Below, one piece after another: positions 42,014 through 51,304 of a DNA stretch of 64,000 nt. The notes below the pieces were generated by a model that saw only the letters and a program-made list of their open reading frames with translations, had not been told where the DNA came from and ran no database searches. Positions within the stretch are counted from its first letter, which is position 1. Each line of letters opens with the position of its first letter. Both the position numbers and the translations under genes were made by a program. Source of the DNA: an uncultured Collinsella sp. (GTDB lineage Bacteria > Actinomycetota > Coriobacteriia > Coriobacteriales > Coriobacteriaceae); NCBI GenBank assembly GCA_934654775.1, contig CAKUGR010000001.1, positions 186,001 to 250,000 of the forward strand, in the 5' to 3' direction.

Positions 42014-43132
42014 CTAAGCCAACGCAGCCCGTGCATCAAAGAGAGCCTTTGCGATTGCGGCCGCCAGCTCGCTCGAGCGGTCGCTCCACGGCATCGATGT
42101 CATAATGCTCATGACATACGTACGGCCGTCTATGTCGATAAGGCCCGCATCGCATGTCGAATAGCAGTCGCCCTCGCTAATCCACCCAGCTTTGTTACGC
42201 ACCAAAACCTGGTCGTCCGCAATACCGTCGCGGATAAACGATCGAGTCGTAGAGGAAAGAAGACCCGACAACCACTGCGAGGTTTCGGTATCGCAGCTCA
42301 AATACTCACTCATTTCGCGCCACAACTTGGCGGAGCTACGCGGGCAATAGGTGGGGAAATCGCTCGCGGGGTCAAGCGCGGTCTCGTCTTCGACGCCAAG
42401 ATTGGCAATCCAATCCTCGTAACACTCATAGTCAAACGCCACACGCAGCGCGATGAACGAATCATTGTCGGAGTTGACGACCGCGGCCTCGATGAGCTCA
42501 CGAACCGTCAGCCAGCCCATGTTGTAGCCACCATAGGTGCCAAGGGAATCATCGAGTGAGACCCGGCCCGTCTCGACCAGAGATTCGCAGATGTACAACG
42601 CATAGAGTGCCTTGTAGCTGCTTGCGCCGTACACCTCGACATCGGCGTTGTACGTTACGCCCTTGCCGCTCGATAGATCGTAGAACACCGCGCCCACATC
42701 GCCCAGCTCCTGCGCCTGACCAAGGGCATCCTGGAGCTCTGCGAGTGCATCGTCCGCTAAGACAGGGGTCTCATCATCGACCAACGAAAACGCCTGCACG
42801 GTATCGCCCGAGGGGATATCGTTGAAGTCCACCTTCGAAAGCCTCGTCTTGAGGCTCGCCGTTGAAAGGGCCTGATTTGCCGCATCCTTGGATTTTGAGA
42901 CCTTGTTGTTTTGCGTCTGTACCGTCGACGCATCTGAACGTGCCGTTCGCTCCGAAGCGTACGTCTTGACGGTAATTCCGAGGATAATGACCGCCAGCGT
43001 TAGCATTCCAATGGCGGCAATCTTCACCGCGTGGATGCGAGCGTCACCAAGGCCACGCAAAGACGTGTCCTTCGTCTCATATCTGCTGCCATGCTGCGGC
43101 ACATACTCGTCCCGCGATGCGATGTTTCGCAC
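42014..43132 (-). CDS. Membrane-anchored class A beta-lactamase-like serine hydrolase
   Basis: 372 residues from GTG with AGGAG. Cytoplasmic tail of about 35 residues, helix at about 37-56 (IAAIGMLTLAVIILGITV), then the catalytic domain outside. Active-site set of the class A fold: Ser171 and Lys174 in ASSYKAL, SDN at 221-223 in NSDNDSF, and KAG in RNKAGWI where beta-lactamases have KTG. The Omega-loop glutamate is not evident to me. It may hydrolyse peptidoglycan-like amides rather than drugs. No clustering with cell-wall genes. Confidence 0.8.
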   Translation of the reverse strand: MRNIASRDEYVPQHGSRYETKDTSLRGLGDARIHAVKIAAIGMLTLAVIILGITVKTYASERTARSDASTVQTQNNKVSKSKDAANQALSTASLKTRLSKVDFNDIPSGDTVQAFSLVDDETPVLADDALAELQDALGQAQELGDVGAVFYDLSSGKGVTYNADVEVYGASSYKALYALYICESLVETGRVSLDDSLGTYGGYNMGWLTVRELIEAAVVNSDNDSFIALRVAFDYECYEDWIANLGVEDETALDPASDFPTYCPRSSAKLWREMSEYLSCDTETSQWLSGLLSSTTRSFIRDGIADDQVLVRNKAGWISEGDCYSTCDAGLIDIDGRTYVMSIMTSMPWSDRSSELAAAIAKALFDARAALA

Positions 43133-43290
43133 GTGGTCTCCTGACTGATACCGTTTCTATACGAGCAGCATAATACCGAGCAGGTATTTCTTTCCCAAGT
43201 TATTCGACAGCGTTTAAGGCGTCTTTAAAGAAACCACAAGCGTATTTATCCATATGGCACGATTCTGTTGCGCATCTCCGCCCAAAACGC

Positions 43291-43358
43291 AGTTGCGGTG
43301 GAATAGTTCCTGTTTGGGCGGCATAAGCCGAAAAACAGGAACTATTCCACCGCAACTT
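43291..43358. repeat. Family B palindrome, copy 3
   Basis: AGTTGCGGTGGAATAGTTCC and its complement around an 18-nt loop with CCGAAA. Bases 43133-43290 hold no gene. Confidence 0.88.
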
Positions 43359-43393
43359 AACGGGGCTCTTTAGCAATCAACTAGGTGTCCGGG

Positions 43394-43426
43394 GGCACTC
43401 ATTTAAGTCTGTCCCCAATGAGTGCC
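43394..43426. terminator. Hairpin after pflA
   Basis: Perfect 10-bp stem GGCACTCATT/AATGAGTGCC with a 13-nt loop, immediately downstream of the pflA stop codon on the minus strand. Confidence 0.55.
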
Positions 43427-43427
43427 G

Positions 43428-44246
43428 CTAGCCGATGGCGTTTTTGAGTTCGGCGCGGCGCTTTTTCATGCCGGTCATGACGGCGCTGCGCAGCTCGGGC
43501 ATGCGCGCGGTATCCATCTGGGGCACGCCCTCGAGCTTATAGGGAATCCCCAGCTGCTCATACTTGACGACACCCATCGTGTGATACGGCAGCATCTCCA
43601 GGCCGACCACGTTATGCCACGGGGCGATCAGACGACCGAGCGCCTCACACTCCTCCACCGTGTCGGTAATGCCCGGCACCACCACGTGACGGATAACGAC
43701 CTTGATCTTGCGACGAGCAAGCTCATCGCCAAACGCCAGAATGCGTGCGGGATCGCATCCGGTCAACTTTTTGTGCTCAACCGGATTGGCATGCTTAATG
43801 TCGAGTAGCACCATGTCGGTCTCGTTGAGTACGGCATCGAACTTCTCGGGATGCGCGGGATCGAACGCATACCCGCAGCTATCCAAGCAGGTATGCACGC
43901 GACCATCGGGGTTATTGTGCATGACGCGGAACAGGTCGGCCAAAAACTCAGGCTGCAGAAGCGGCTCGCCACCCGAAACCGTAATTCCGCCGCTGCGGTA
44001 AAACTCATGGTTACTCTGGAACTCGTCCATCAGGTGCTCGACGGTTACCATGGTGCCGCCTTTAACCGACCAGGTATCGGGATTGTGGCAATACGCACAA
44101 CGCATGGGGCAGCCCTGAACAAACACTACAAAGCGGATGCCGGGTCCATCGACCGTTCCCATCGTCTCAATCGAATGCACGCGGCCCAGGGCAAACGCAG
44201 AGTCCTCGGGACGAGCGTCCACACCCTCGAGCGTCATCTCAGCCAT
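43428..44246 (-). CDS. pflA: Pyruvate formate-lyase activating enzyme
   Basis: 272 residues. Radical SAM glycyl-radical activase: CxxxCxxC in QGCPMRCAYCHNPDTW, VSGGEPLLQPEF, DSCGYAFD. It installs the glycyl radical on PflB, here presumably on the separate small subunit (45735-45986). Same strand as the pfl genes but DegV lies between, so likely a separate transcript. Confidence 0.93.
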   Translation of the reverse strand: MAEMTLEGVDARPEDSAFALGRVHSIETMGTVDGPGIRFVVFVQGCPMRCAYCHNPDTWSVKGGTMVTVEHLMDEFQSNHEFYRSGGITVSGGEPLLQPEFLADLFRVMHNNPDGRVHTCLDSCGYAFDPAHPEKFDAVLNETDMVLLDIKHANPVEHKKLTGCDPARILAFGDELARRKIKVVIRHVVVPGITDTVEECEALGRLIAPWHNVVGLEMLPYHTMGVVKYEQLGIPYKLEGVPQMDTARMPELRSAVMTGMKKRRAELKNAIG

Positions 44247-44369
44247 TCCCGCTACCTTGCCTCTCTTTGGTTTTAGCTACATAAATACCAGAGTCATTCT
44301 AGCCCATGCACACGATGGTGAAACGGTTTAGCGATCAATTGGACTGCCCTATTTGGGACTCAAACAATA

Positions 44370-44403
44370 GCGGCGGGAAGGTTACTATCAACTTGCCCGC
44401 CGC
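44370..44403 (-). terminator. Terminator-like hairpin after DegV gene
   Basis: Stem GCGGCGGG/CCCGCCGC with further pairing AAG/CTT inside; minus-strand exit CTATTGTTTG. Confidence 0.6.
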
Positions 44404-44434
44404 CGTGGCACTAGATATCGTTAGACGCTCGACC

Positions 44435-45289
44435 TTACGCCTTAAGCGTGAGCACCGCACCAAAGGCGGTCGGACCGCAGTGGCTCGAGATAACGCCGCC
44501 GACCTGAGTCCAGGTAACGTCCTTAAAGCCCAGCTCATGCGCATAGACTTCCATATCGGCGCGCAGCTCCTCGGAAAGGCCCACTGAATACGCCAAACCA
44601 ATGTGCGAGTAATCAATATCGCCCTTTGCAACCATGTGGTCAATAAAGGCGCGGGCGCACTTGAGCATGGAGCCGCGGAACTTCTTGGTTGCTACGAACT
44701 TGCCGCCCGTCACCTCGATGCAGGGCTTAATCTTGAGCAGATGGGCGCCAAGGAACGCCACGTTGGACAGACGGCCGCCGGCCTTGAGGAAGGCAAGATC
44801 GGTAGGAACGAAACCCAGCAGCACGCGATCCATGACAGAATTCGTGAAGGCGAAAATATCATCGACGGTGGCATCCGGATGAGCCTCGATAAACTTGGCG
44901 GTCTCGACGGCGACCAGTGACTGGCCCACCGAGACAAAACGCGTATCCATGGAGAAGACGTAATCGCGACCCGCGGCGGCGATCTTCGAGGACTGATGCG
45001 AACAGGTCGTAACCTCGGAGTACGCAAGGTGAAGAATGGTCGCGTCGGGCTGCTCGGCGTGAATGCGATCGTATACATGAGCAAAATCCGCCGGCGAGCA
45101 GCCACTGGTCTTGGGCATTACGCCAAACTCGTTGCAGCGCGAATAAATCTCGAGCGGATCGATGGAGCCATCCTCGACAGTCTCGTCGCCAATCGTAACA
45201 TGCATGGGAACGCGCACGATGCCATAGCGTTCGCAGAGCTCCGGCGTCACATCCGACCCAGACTCAACCACGATTACGTACTTGCCCAT
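44435..45289 (-). CDS. DegV-family fatty-acid-binding protein
   Basis: 284 residues from ATG 45289 (an ATG two codons earlier is equally possible). DegV fold with fatty-acid pocket: VIVVESGSDVTPEL, MPKTSGCSPADF, GRLSNVAFLGAHLLKIKPCI and a C-terminal GGVISSHCGPTAFG. In Firmicutes such proteins (FakB) bind fatty acids for phosphorylation by FakA; no FakA is nearby. Own terminator follows. Confidence 0.9.
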   Translation of the reverse strand: MGKYVIVVESGSDVTPELCERYGIVRVPMHVTIGDETVEDGSIDPLEIYSRCNEFGVMPKTSGCSPADFAHVYDRIHAEQPDATILHLAYSEVTTCSHQSSKIAAAGRDYVFSMDTRFVSVGQSLVAVETAKFIEAHPDATVDDIFAFTNSVMDRVLLGFVPTDLAFLKAGGRLSNVAFLGAHLLKIKPCIEVTGGKFVATKKFRGSMLKCARAFIDHMVAKGDIDYSHIGLAYSVGLSEELRADMEVYAHELGFKDVTWTQVGGVISSHCGPTAFGAVLTLKA

Positions 45290-45295
45290 TATCAT

Positions 45296-45583
45296 CACGA
45301 CCCATCTCGACGTCGGCTTTTCAATACCAAGCACGCGCCCGCCACGCTGTTGCACAACGACGTCCAAGCGCCAAAGAGACGCCGCCCCTTGCACACAACA
45401 AAGGACAGCGTCTCCCTGGAAAACTCCGTGCTTACTTGAGATTCTACACGGTTTATTACAGAGTGTTACTTACTCCGCAAACGGTAGCTATATGCGATAA
45501 ACGGTAGCCACCAACAAAGTGTCCCATGCGCCCAACCCATTAGGAGAGTTCCGCCTAAAGGATGACTCCGAAGGACCCCGCCT
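45296..45583. other. Intergenic region without a gene
   Basis: Contains two AACGGTAGC direct repeats near 45480-45510 and a TAGAAT box on the minus strand near 45440 that could serve the DegV gene. No ORF worth reporting. Confidence 0.5.
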
Positions 45584-45706
45584 GGCCGGATTTGGGTTAT
45601 TTTCCAAAACATCCCGCAGGACGCGAGAAGCCCCCGCCGCACGTAGTGCGCAGCGGGGGCTTCTCGCATGTCCGAGGACGTTTTGGAAAATAACCCAAAT
45701 CCGGCC
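45584..45706 (-). repeat. Family C 3'-flanking structured element, copy 3
   Basis: 123-nt inverted repeat located 28 nt after the stop of the small glycyl-radical gene. Outer arms GGCCGGATTTGGGTTATTTT and complement, internal strands (gene orientation) CGTCCTCGGACATG and CGTCCTGCGGGATG, inner stem CGAGAAGCCCCCGC. Only the internal strands match the other copies. Confidence 0.88.
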
Positions 45707-45734
45707 CCAGCAATCCTGCAGGAGTTGAATCCCT

Positions 45735-45986
45735 CTAGAACTTGTTGTGGAAGGTACGCGAAATGACCTCGTCCTGCTGCTCCTTGGTGAGCGTGTGGAA
45801 GTTCACGGCATATCCGGAAACGCGGATGGTCAGCTGCGGGTACTTCTCGGGGTGAGCCTGAGCGTCGAGCAGCGTCTCACGGTTGAAGACGTTGATGTTC
45901 AGGTGGTGGCCACCCTTCTCGGCGTAAGCGTCGAGCATGTGGACCAGGTTATCGGCCTGAGTCTCGGAAACTTCAGAAACCTTCAT
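45735..45986 (-). CDS. grcA: Glycyl-radical subunit of a split pyruvate formate-lyase (GrcA-like)
   Basis: 83 residues with its own RBS (AAGGAG) before ATG. It equals the C-terminal segment of ordinary Pfl[36 protein letters not shown] with radical Gly58, and [14 protein letters not shown]. The upstream large gene ends just before this segment, so both are needed for one active site. Unlike YfiD/GrcA of enterobacteria, which is a spare part for a full-length enzyme, this one lacks an N-terminal extension and the cell's adjoining PflB lacks its own glycyl domain. Confidence 0.92.
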   Translation of the reverse strand: MKVSEVSETQADNLVHMLDAYAEKGGHHLNINVFNRETLLDAQAHPEKYPQLTIRVSGYAVNFHTLTKEQQDEVISRTFHNKF

Positions 45987-46009
45987 AATGTGTCTCCTTC
46001 GATTGATAG

Positions 46010-46068
46010 GCGCCGGCCGAAACCGGCGCGCTAATCAGTAATCGTTATTGTTAGTATAGCACTAACAA
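46010..46068 (-). other. Two hairpins between pflB and grcA-like gene
   Basis: Stems GCGCCGG/CCGGCGC (46010-46029) and TTGTTAGT/ACTAACAA (46048-46068) fill the 85-nt gap. Neither has a T run. They could stabilise or separate the two messages and so set subunit ratio. Confidence 0.6.
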
Positions 46069-46071
46069 TAG

Positions 46072-48123
46072 TTACTCGCCCAGCTGATCAAGGTCGATAT
46101 CGCCAAAGAACACCTGGTCCTCCTTGCCGAGCGCGCCCGGGATGATGGAGAAGGTGTTGGAGATGCCGTCCTGAGCGTCGCGGAACGGGAGCTTGGAAAC
46201 CGAAGACAGCGAAGCGATGGCGCCGTGGCTATCGCGCTTGTGCATGGGGTTAGCACCCGGGGCGAACGGCTGGCCAGCCTTGCGGCCGTCGGGGGTGGAG
46301 CCGGTCTTCTTGCCGTACACGACATTGGAGGTGATGGTCAGAACCGAGGTCGTGGGCACGGAGTTGCGGTAGGTGTCGTTCATCCGGATGTACTCCATGA
46401 ACTGGTGCACAACGTCGTGAGCGATCTGGTCGACGCGGTCGTCGTCGTTACCGTACTTGGGGAACTCGCCCTCGGTCTCGAAGTCGACGATGACGCCGTT
46501 CTCGTCACGGACGGGGTGGACCTTGGCGTACTTGATGGCGGACAGGGAGTCAGCCACGACGGAAAGGCCAGCGATGCCCGTAGCGAACCAACGATGCACG
46601 TGCTTGTCATGCAGAGCCATCTGGATGCGCTCGTAGCAATACTTGTCGTGCATGTAGTGAATGATGTTGAGGGAGTTGACGTACACGCCAGCGAGCCACT
46701 TCATCATGTCGTTGTACTTGGCCACAACGTCGTCGTAATCGAGCGTATCGCCCTCGACGGCGCGGTACTTGGGGCCGACCTGCTTCTTAGAGACCTCGTC
46801 AACGCCGCCGTTGAGTGCGTACAGCAGGCACTTGGCCAGGTTGGCACGGGCGCCGAAGAACTGCATCTCCTTGCCGATGCGCATGGAGGACACGCAGCAG
46901 GCAATGCCGTAGTCGTCGCCGTGATAGACGCGCATAAGGTCGTCGTTCTCATACTGGATCGAGGAGCTGGCGACAGAGGTCTTGGCGCAGAACTTCTTGA
47001 AGTTCTCGGGCAGACGGGTCGACCACAGAACGGTCATGTTGGGCTCGGGGCTGGTGCCCATGTTCTCGAGCGTGTGCAGGTAGCGGTAGCTCATCTTGGT
47101 AACGAGCGTACGACCGTCGACACCCATACCGCCGATGGACTCGGTGACCCACTGCGGGTCGCCGGTGAACAGGGCCTGGTACTCGGGGGTACGGGCGAAC
47201 TTGACCATGCGGAGCTTCATGATGAAGTGATCCACGAACTCCTGGATCTGCTCCTCGGTGAAGGTACCGTTGGCAAGGTCGCGCTCAGCGTAGATGTCGA
47301 TGAACGTGGAGGTACGGCCGATGGACATAGCGGCGCCGTTCTGCTCCTTGACGGAAGCGAGGTAGGCGAAGTACATCCACTGGATGGCCTCCTGCGTGTT
47401 GGTAGCAGGGTTGGAAATGTCGAAACCATAGGTCTCGGCCATCATCTTGAGCTCGCCGAGGGCGCGGATCTGCTCCTGCAGCTCCTCGCGGTCGCGGATG
47501 TTGTCGGCGGTCATGACCGTCGGGGTGGAAGCCTTCTGGGCCTCCTTGTCCTTGATCAGGTAGTCGACACCGTACAGGGCGACACGACGGTAGTCGCCGA
47601 TGATGCGGCCACGGCCATAGCCATCGGGCAGACCGGTGATGATGTGGGCCGAACGGCAGGCGCGCATCTCGGGGGTGTAGACATCGAAGACGCCGGCGTT
47701 GTGGGTCTTGCGCTCGAAGGTGTAGCGCTCGACAACGTTCTCGTCGATCTTGTAGCCGTGCTGGCTGGCAGCCTGGCAAGCGATGCGGATACCACCGTTG
47801 ACGTGCAGCGCGCGCTTGAGCGGCTTGTCGGTCTGGAGGCCGACGATGGTCTCCTTGTCGCGATGGGCGTTATCGATGTAGCCAGCGGGGTGGCTCACGA
47901 TACCCGTGACGGTCTTGGTGTCCATATCGAGGACGCCGCCCTGCTCGCGCTCCTTGAGCAGCAGGTCGAGAACCTCGCCCCACAGCTCCTTGGTACGCTC
48001 GGTCGGGCCGGCGAGGAACGACTCGTCGCCCTCGTAGGGGGTGTAGTTCTTCTGGATGAAGTCTCGGACGTCAACCTCTCCCGTCCAGATGCCTTCCTTG
48101 AAGCCTTCCCATGCCTCCTGCAT
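46072..48123 (-). CDS. pflB: Pyruvate formate-lyase large part, lacking the glycyl-radical domain
   Basis: 683 residues (ordinary PflB is about 750-760). Converts pyruvate and CoA to acetyl-CoA and formate. Catalytic Cys409-Cys410 in [18 protein letters not shown]; substrate-binding [38 protein letters not shown]. The sequence aligns to the standard enzyme until [20 protein letters not shown] and then stops, where the normal enzyme would continue into the radical Gly domain. That domain is the next gene. The frame is clean and the second gene has its own RBS, so this is an evolved split rather than a frameshift. Confidence 0.93.
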   Translation of the reverse strand: MQEAWEGFKEGIWTGEVDVRDFIQKNYTPYEGDESFLAGPTERTKELWGEVLDLLLKEREQGGVLDMDTKTVTGIVSHPAGYIDNAHRDKETIVGLQTDKPLKRALHVNGGIRIACQAASQHGYKIDENVVERYTFERKTHNAGVFDVYTPEMRACRSAHIITGLPDGYGRGRIIGDYRRVALYGVDYLIKDKEAQKASTPTVMTADNIRDREELQEQIRALGELKMMAETYGFDISNPATNTQEAIQWMYFAYLASVKEQNGAAMSIGRTSTFIDIYAERDLANGTFTEEQIQEFVDHFIMKLRMVKFARTPEYQALFTGDPQWVTESIGGMGVDGRTLVTKMSYRYLHTLENMGTSPEPNMTVLWSTRLPENFKKFCAKTSVASSSIQYENDDLMRVYHGDDYGIACCVSSMRIGKEMQFFGARANLAKCLLYALNGGVDEVSKKQVGPKYRAVEGDTLDYDDVVAKYNDMMKWLAGVYVNSLNIIHYMHDKYCYERIQMALHDKHVHRWFATGIAGLSVVADSLSAIKYAKVHPVRDENGVIVDFETEGEFPKYGNDDDRVDQIAHDVVHQFMEYIRMNDTYRNSVPTTSVLTITSNVVYGKKTGSTPDGRKAGQPFAPGANPMHKRDSHGAIASLSSVSKLPFRDAQDGISNTFSIIPGALGKEDQVFFGDIDLDQLGE

Positions 48124-48500
48124 TGTGTAACCACGCTCCTAGTTACGTGTAATGCGGCGCTCTCACACCGCTGCTTATTGAATTCTTGAATGTTCGGCTT
48201 GCACGACCGGCTTCTTCCGTTTTCCGCCACGTGTTGACACAGGGAAAAACGTTTGTCCACCTTGGCGCCGCAACCCTAAACCCAAGATTTCACCCGTTTG
48301 AGAAGGATAACATAGCGACCCTCTCCATCTGGGCTGTTATATGTTTCTTTTTTTATAACATAGGAGCGTTTTTGACAAATCCGCAGGAAACGCGAGCGCG
48401 GGCAGATACCGTTCACCGAATTGTTTGCGAATTTCCCTTGCCTTTGTACGACGCTCACTCTAGCTGTTATGCCAGCTTTAGCTGGGTAAAGTGCCCCGCA
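48124..48500. other. pflB upstream region
   Basis: 377 nt with no gene. A TGTTATA/TATAACA inverted repeat with T-rich interior lies near 48334-48361 and could be a regulator site or a hairpin. I could not define the promoter. Confidence 0.45.
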
Positions 48501-48606
48501 GGTAGATTTTTGGGACATGCCTAGAAATCTACTTTTCGCCGCAACAAAGGCGTGTGCGCGGCGCGTCCGCAAAGGTAGATTTCTAGGCATGTCCCAAAAC
48601 TCTACC
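48501..48606. repeat. Family E palindrome pair
   Basis: A 32-nt hairpin unit (GTAGATTTTTGGGACATGCC then TAGAAATCTAC) and an inverted copy at 48574-48606 form one large hairpin with a CGCCGC/GCGGCG inner stem. A single unit recurs at 50758-50788 and a degenerate one at 33882-33911. Confidence 0.8.
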
Positions 48607-48615
48607 AGCAAGCGC

Positions 48616-48650
48616 AGGGCGGCCACGGAGGATTACCCCGTGGCCGCCCT
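48616..48650 (-). terminator. Hairpin after kdgT
   Basis: Stem AGGGCGGCCACGG/CCGTGGCCGCCCT with 9-nt loop; no T run. Confidence 0.55.
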
Positions 48651-48693
48651 GAAGCGTTGGCTTGTTGTGAGCGTTGAGTTGTTGCGCGTGGCG

Positions 48694-49710
48694 TTACGCG
48701 GCAGCGGCAGCCTTGTCGGTCGCAGCCTTCTCGTTGCTCTGCTTACCCTCAAAGTGCTTGTAGCACCAGCTGGTGACCAGCGGGGTGAGGATAGCCGTCA
48801 CGATAGCGCAGGCAGCAACCTGTGCCGTGGCCGTCGCGAGCACCGCGCCGCCGTACATGGCCTCGTTGGCGCTTGCCATGGCAGCAGGCGTGGCAACATT
48901 GGCGCCAGCGCAGCTCGAGATTGCCGCACCTGCGACGCCCGTGCCGCCGGTGAGCCTATCGACCGCGACAACGGGGATGGCAAAGACCACCGAGCAGATC
49001 ACGCCAAGCAAGATGCCGGGGAGACCGCCATTGATGAGCTGGCCAAAAGTCATGGTCGAACCCATGGCAAAGAAGACGAGCACGATGATGGCGGACAGCG
49101 CCGGGGCCATCATCTTCTTAAAGCTGGGGAACAGGTTGCCCAGGATAATGCCAACGACGATCGGCAGGATGGCGCCCACGAGCGACCAGCCAATCGGAGC
49201 CTGGCCGGCGGCACCGAGAACGATCATCGTGACCGGAGGACCGACGACCAACGTGGTGATGGCGACGGCACCGCGCTCGGCCTCGTTGCCCATGGTGCCC
49301 ATTAGGCCAGCGTACATGGCGTTGTTGGCACCAGTGCACGCAGCCAGCATTACCATGGCCGAGATGCCAAACAGGTTGTCGTTGAACACATAGAGAATGA
49401 GCAGCGACACGGCGATGACCACGATCTGCTTAATGGCGATGATGATGGCGCCGCGGGCAGCAGCGGCAGGGGCGCTCTTAAACGAAATCGTCGTGCCGAC
49501 GATGAGCAGAAAGGCGCCCACGAGCGGGCTTGCACCCTGCTGCGTCATGCCGAGCGTAAAGCTACCAAGCGTCTTGAACAGGTCGGGAAACAGCGTGTTG
49601 AGCAGGCAGCCCAGCAAAAGCGGCACCAGAATGTTGGCGCCCGGGATGGAGGACATCTTAAAGAACGGCTCCTTGGCCGCCGGCGCCTCCACCGCGGTTG
49701 ATTCACTCAT
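48694..49710 (-). CDS. kdgT: 2-keto-3-deoxygluconate permease
   Basis: 338 residues, about ten membrane helices. KdgT family: IPGANILVPLLLGCLLNTLF, GTTISFKSAPAAAARG, CTGANNAMYAGLMG, DRLTGGTGVAGAAISSCAGA. Proton symport of 2-keto-3-deoxygluconate or a related uronate product. It follows an SDR gene, consistent with a small sugar-acid catabolic unit; KDG kinase and aldolase are not in the window. Confidence 0.9.
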   Translation of the reverse strand: MSESTAVEAPAAKEPFFKMSSIPGANILVPLLLGCLLNTLFPDLFKTLGSFTLGMTQQGASPLVGAFLLIVGTTISFKSAPAAAARGAIIIAIKQIVVIAVSLLILYVFNDNLFGISAMVMLAACTGANNAMYAGLMGTMGNEAERGAVAITTLVVGPPVTMIVLGAAGQAPIGWSLVGAILPIVVGIILGNLFPSFKKMMAPALSAIIVLVFFAMGSTMTFGQLINGGLPGILLGVICSVVFAIPVVAVDRLTGGTGVAGAAISSCAGANVATPAAMASANEAMYGGAVLATATAQVAACAIVTAILTPLVTSWCYKHFEGKQSNEKAATDKAAAAA

Positions 49711-49766
49711 ATATATCTCCTTTGATGCGCACGGACTGTAGCCGCGCGCGACTACATCAGAAAGAA

Positions 49767-49798
49767 GGCGACGGCCCCGAGTCGCAGGGGCCGTCGCC
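49767..49798 (-). terminator. Hairpin between SDR and kdgT genes
   Basis: Perfect 12-bp stem GGCGACGGCCCC/GGGGCCGTCGCC; minus-strand exit TTCTTTCT. May partly terminate after the SDR or protect its 3' end. Confidence 0.65.
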
Positions 49799-49817
49799 GA
49801 ACTATTGCCGCGGGGTA

Positions 49818-50567
49818 TTACCCGTCCAGAACGATGCCGCCGTCGCAGTCGCCGATCTCGCCATTCACAAAGCTGGCGAGGTCGGAAGCGAAGAACAGCA
49901 CCATCTGTGCAGGCTCGCTTGCCTGGGCAGCACGGCCCAGAGGAATACCGTTGATGATGCGCTGGGAGTTCTCGTCAGAAAGGATCGAGGTCATGTCGGT
50001 AAGCGTGAGCGACGGGCAGACGGCGTTGCAGCGGATGCCGAACTTGCCGCCCTCCTTGGCAACCGCCTTGGTCAGGCCGTTAACGCCGGCCTTGGAGCTG
50101 GCGTACGCTGCGGTACCAAGCAGGCCGCCGCCAATCTTGCCAGCCACAGAGCTCACGTTGACGATGGTGCCGGCGTGTGCCGCCTTAAAGTGCGGGTACA
50201 CGGCGTTCATCATAGTGAAGGTACCGTTGAGATTGATGTCGATGGTGCGGCGCCACTCGGCGTCGTCAATCTCGTCGAACTTCTTGGTGCTGATGACGCC
50301 AGCGCAGTTGATCAGGATGTTCGTCTGAGGCAGGTCCGCGAAGATCTGCTCGACAGTCTCGCGCGCCTTGGGTGCATCGGCAACATCGAGCTGATAGAAC
50401 TTGTTGCCCTCGCCGAGTTCGGCCACTGCGGCCTCGCCCTTAGCGGCGTTCCTTGCGATGAGCGCGACGTGTCCGCCGCCCTCCACGATACCCTTGGCGA
50501 TCTCGAGGCCAATGCCCTGAGTGCCGCCGGTAACGATCGCGGTTTTACCCGTGAAGTCAAATGCCAT
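49818..50567 (-). CDS. SDR-family oxidoreductase, sugar-acid type
   Basis: 249 residues. Classical SDR: cofactor TGGTQGIGLEIA, NILINCAGV, active-site Ser (VNVSSVAGK) and YASSK (Tyr, Lys). Resembles KduD or gluconate 5-dehydrogenase. Adjacent kdgT makes a 2-keto-3-deoxygluconate or ketogluconate substrate plausible. RBS GGGGG before ATG; AT-rich upstream region with repeated TTGAAT near 50705-50725. Confidence 0.85.
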   Translation of the reverse strand: MAFDFTGKTAIVTGGTQGIGLEIAKGIVEGGGHVALIARNAAKGEAAVAELGEGNKFYQLDVADAPKARETVEQIFADLPQTNILINCAGVISTKKFDEIDDAEWRRTIDINLNGTFTMMNAVYPHFKAAHAGTIVNVSSVAGKIGGGLLGTAAYASSKAGVNGLTKAVAKEGGKFGIRCNAVCPSLTLTDMTSILSDENSQRIINGIPLGRAAQASEPAQMVLFFASDLASFVNGEIGDCDGGIVLDG

Positions 50568-50757
50568 GACTCCAACCCCCTTGATTCAGGTGTCTCCTTG
50601 CGGGAAGTTGGAGCATCGCACGTGGCGAAAAATGAGTCCCAGTCGTCATGGTGGTGACAACCCCTCGCCTAACCGCGTGCATGATAGTTCTTTGGAACGT
50701 TTCAGTAATTGAATAATTTGAATTGTTTATACGACCTTTATATCGCACAGCCTCCGG

Positions 50758-50788
50758 TAGATTTTTGAGACATGCCCAGAAATCTATC
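50758..50788. repeat. Family E hairpin, single unit
   Basis: GTAGATTTTTGAGACATGCC then CAGAAATCTAT; one arm pair of the larger element at 48501. Confidence 0.8.
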
Positions 50789-50854
50789 GATTATGGCGCA
50801 CGTGTAAGGGTATCATCTTTCACCGAAAATAGTTTCTAGTGTTAGGGGTTTTCG

Positions 50855-51304
50855 GTGGAAGATACCGATTTCCACGAGCTTGGACGCCAGCTCTTTACCG
50901 AGTTTGGCAGCATGCACCAGCGCATTTCGCGTTTTACCGACCAGGCTCTGAGCGGCGAGATGGCCGTTATGCGCGCCCTTTTGCTCGCCGGCGGCTCGCT
51001 CACGCCGAGCGAACTTGCCGATCGCGCTTGGGTCTCGAGTGCCCGCATCGCCAATATCCTGCGCGCCCTCGAGGCCAAGGGTTGGGTCGAACGCGAGCAC
51101 TCAAAGACCGACCGCCGTCGCGTACATGTGACCGTGACCGAAAAGGGTCGTCAAGATCTTGAAATCAAGCGTCGGGAGTTTGAGGACCGCGCCGCGGCAT
51201 TCCTTGAGCAGCTCGGCGAAGCAGATACCAACGAGTTGGTGCGTCTCCTTCGTCGCACCAACCAAATTATTGACCGTAACCAAGAAAGGAGAGATGCCGA
51301 GTGA
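50855..51304 (+). CDS. MarR-family transcriptional regulator
   Basis: 149 residues from GTG. Winged HTH (LTPSELADRAWVSSARIANI then RALEAKGWVEREHSKTDRRR). The stop overlaps the GTG start of the first ABC gene by 4 nt. Probably represses this three-gene exporter operon until a ligand, likely an exporter substrate, binds. Confidence 0.92.
   Translation: MEDTDFHELGRQLFTEFGSMHQRISRFTDQALSGEMAVMRALLLAGGSLTPSELADRAWVSSARIANILRALEAKGWVEREHSKTDRRRVHVTVTEKGRQDLEIKRREFEDRAAAFLEQLGEADTNELVRLLRRTNQIIDRNQERRDAE

Noticed and set aside
46000..46072. Frameshift explanation for the split pyruvate formate-lyase
   Set aside because: The two genes are separated by 85 nt with hairpins, and the second has its own RBS and a distinct N-terminus; a single indel cannot join them.
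46225..48189. 654-codon plus-strand ORF opposite pflB
   Set aside because: Antisense shadow of the strongly conserved pflB.
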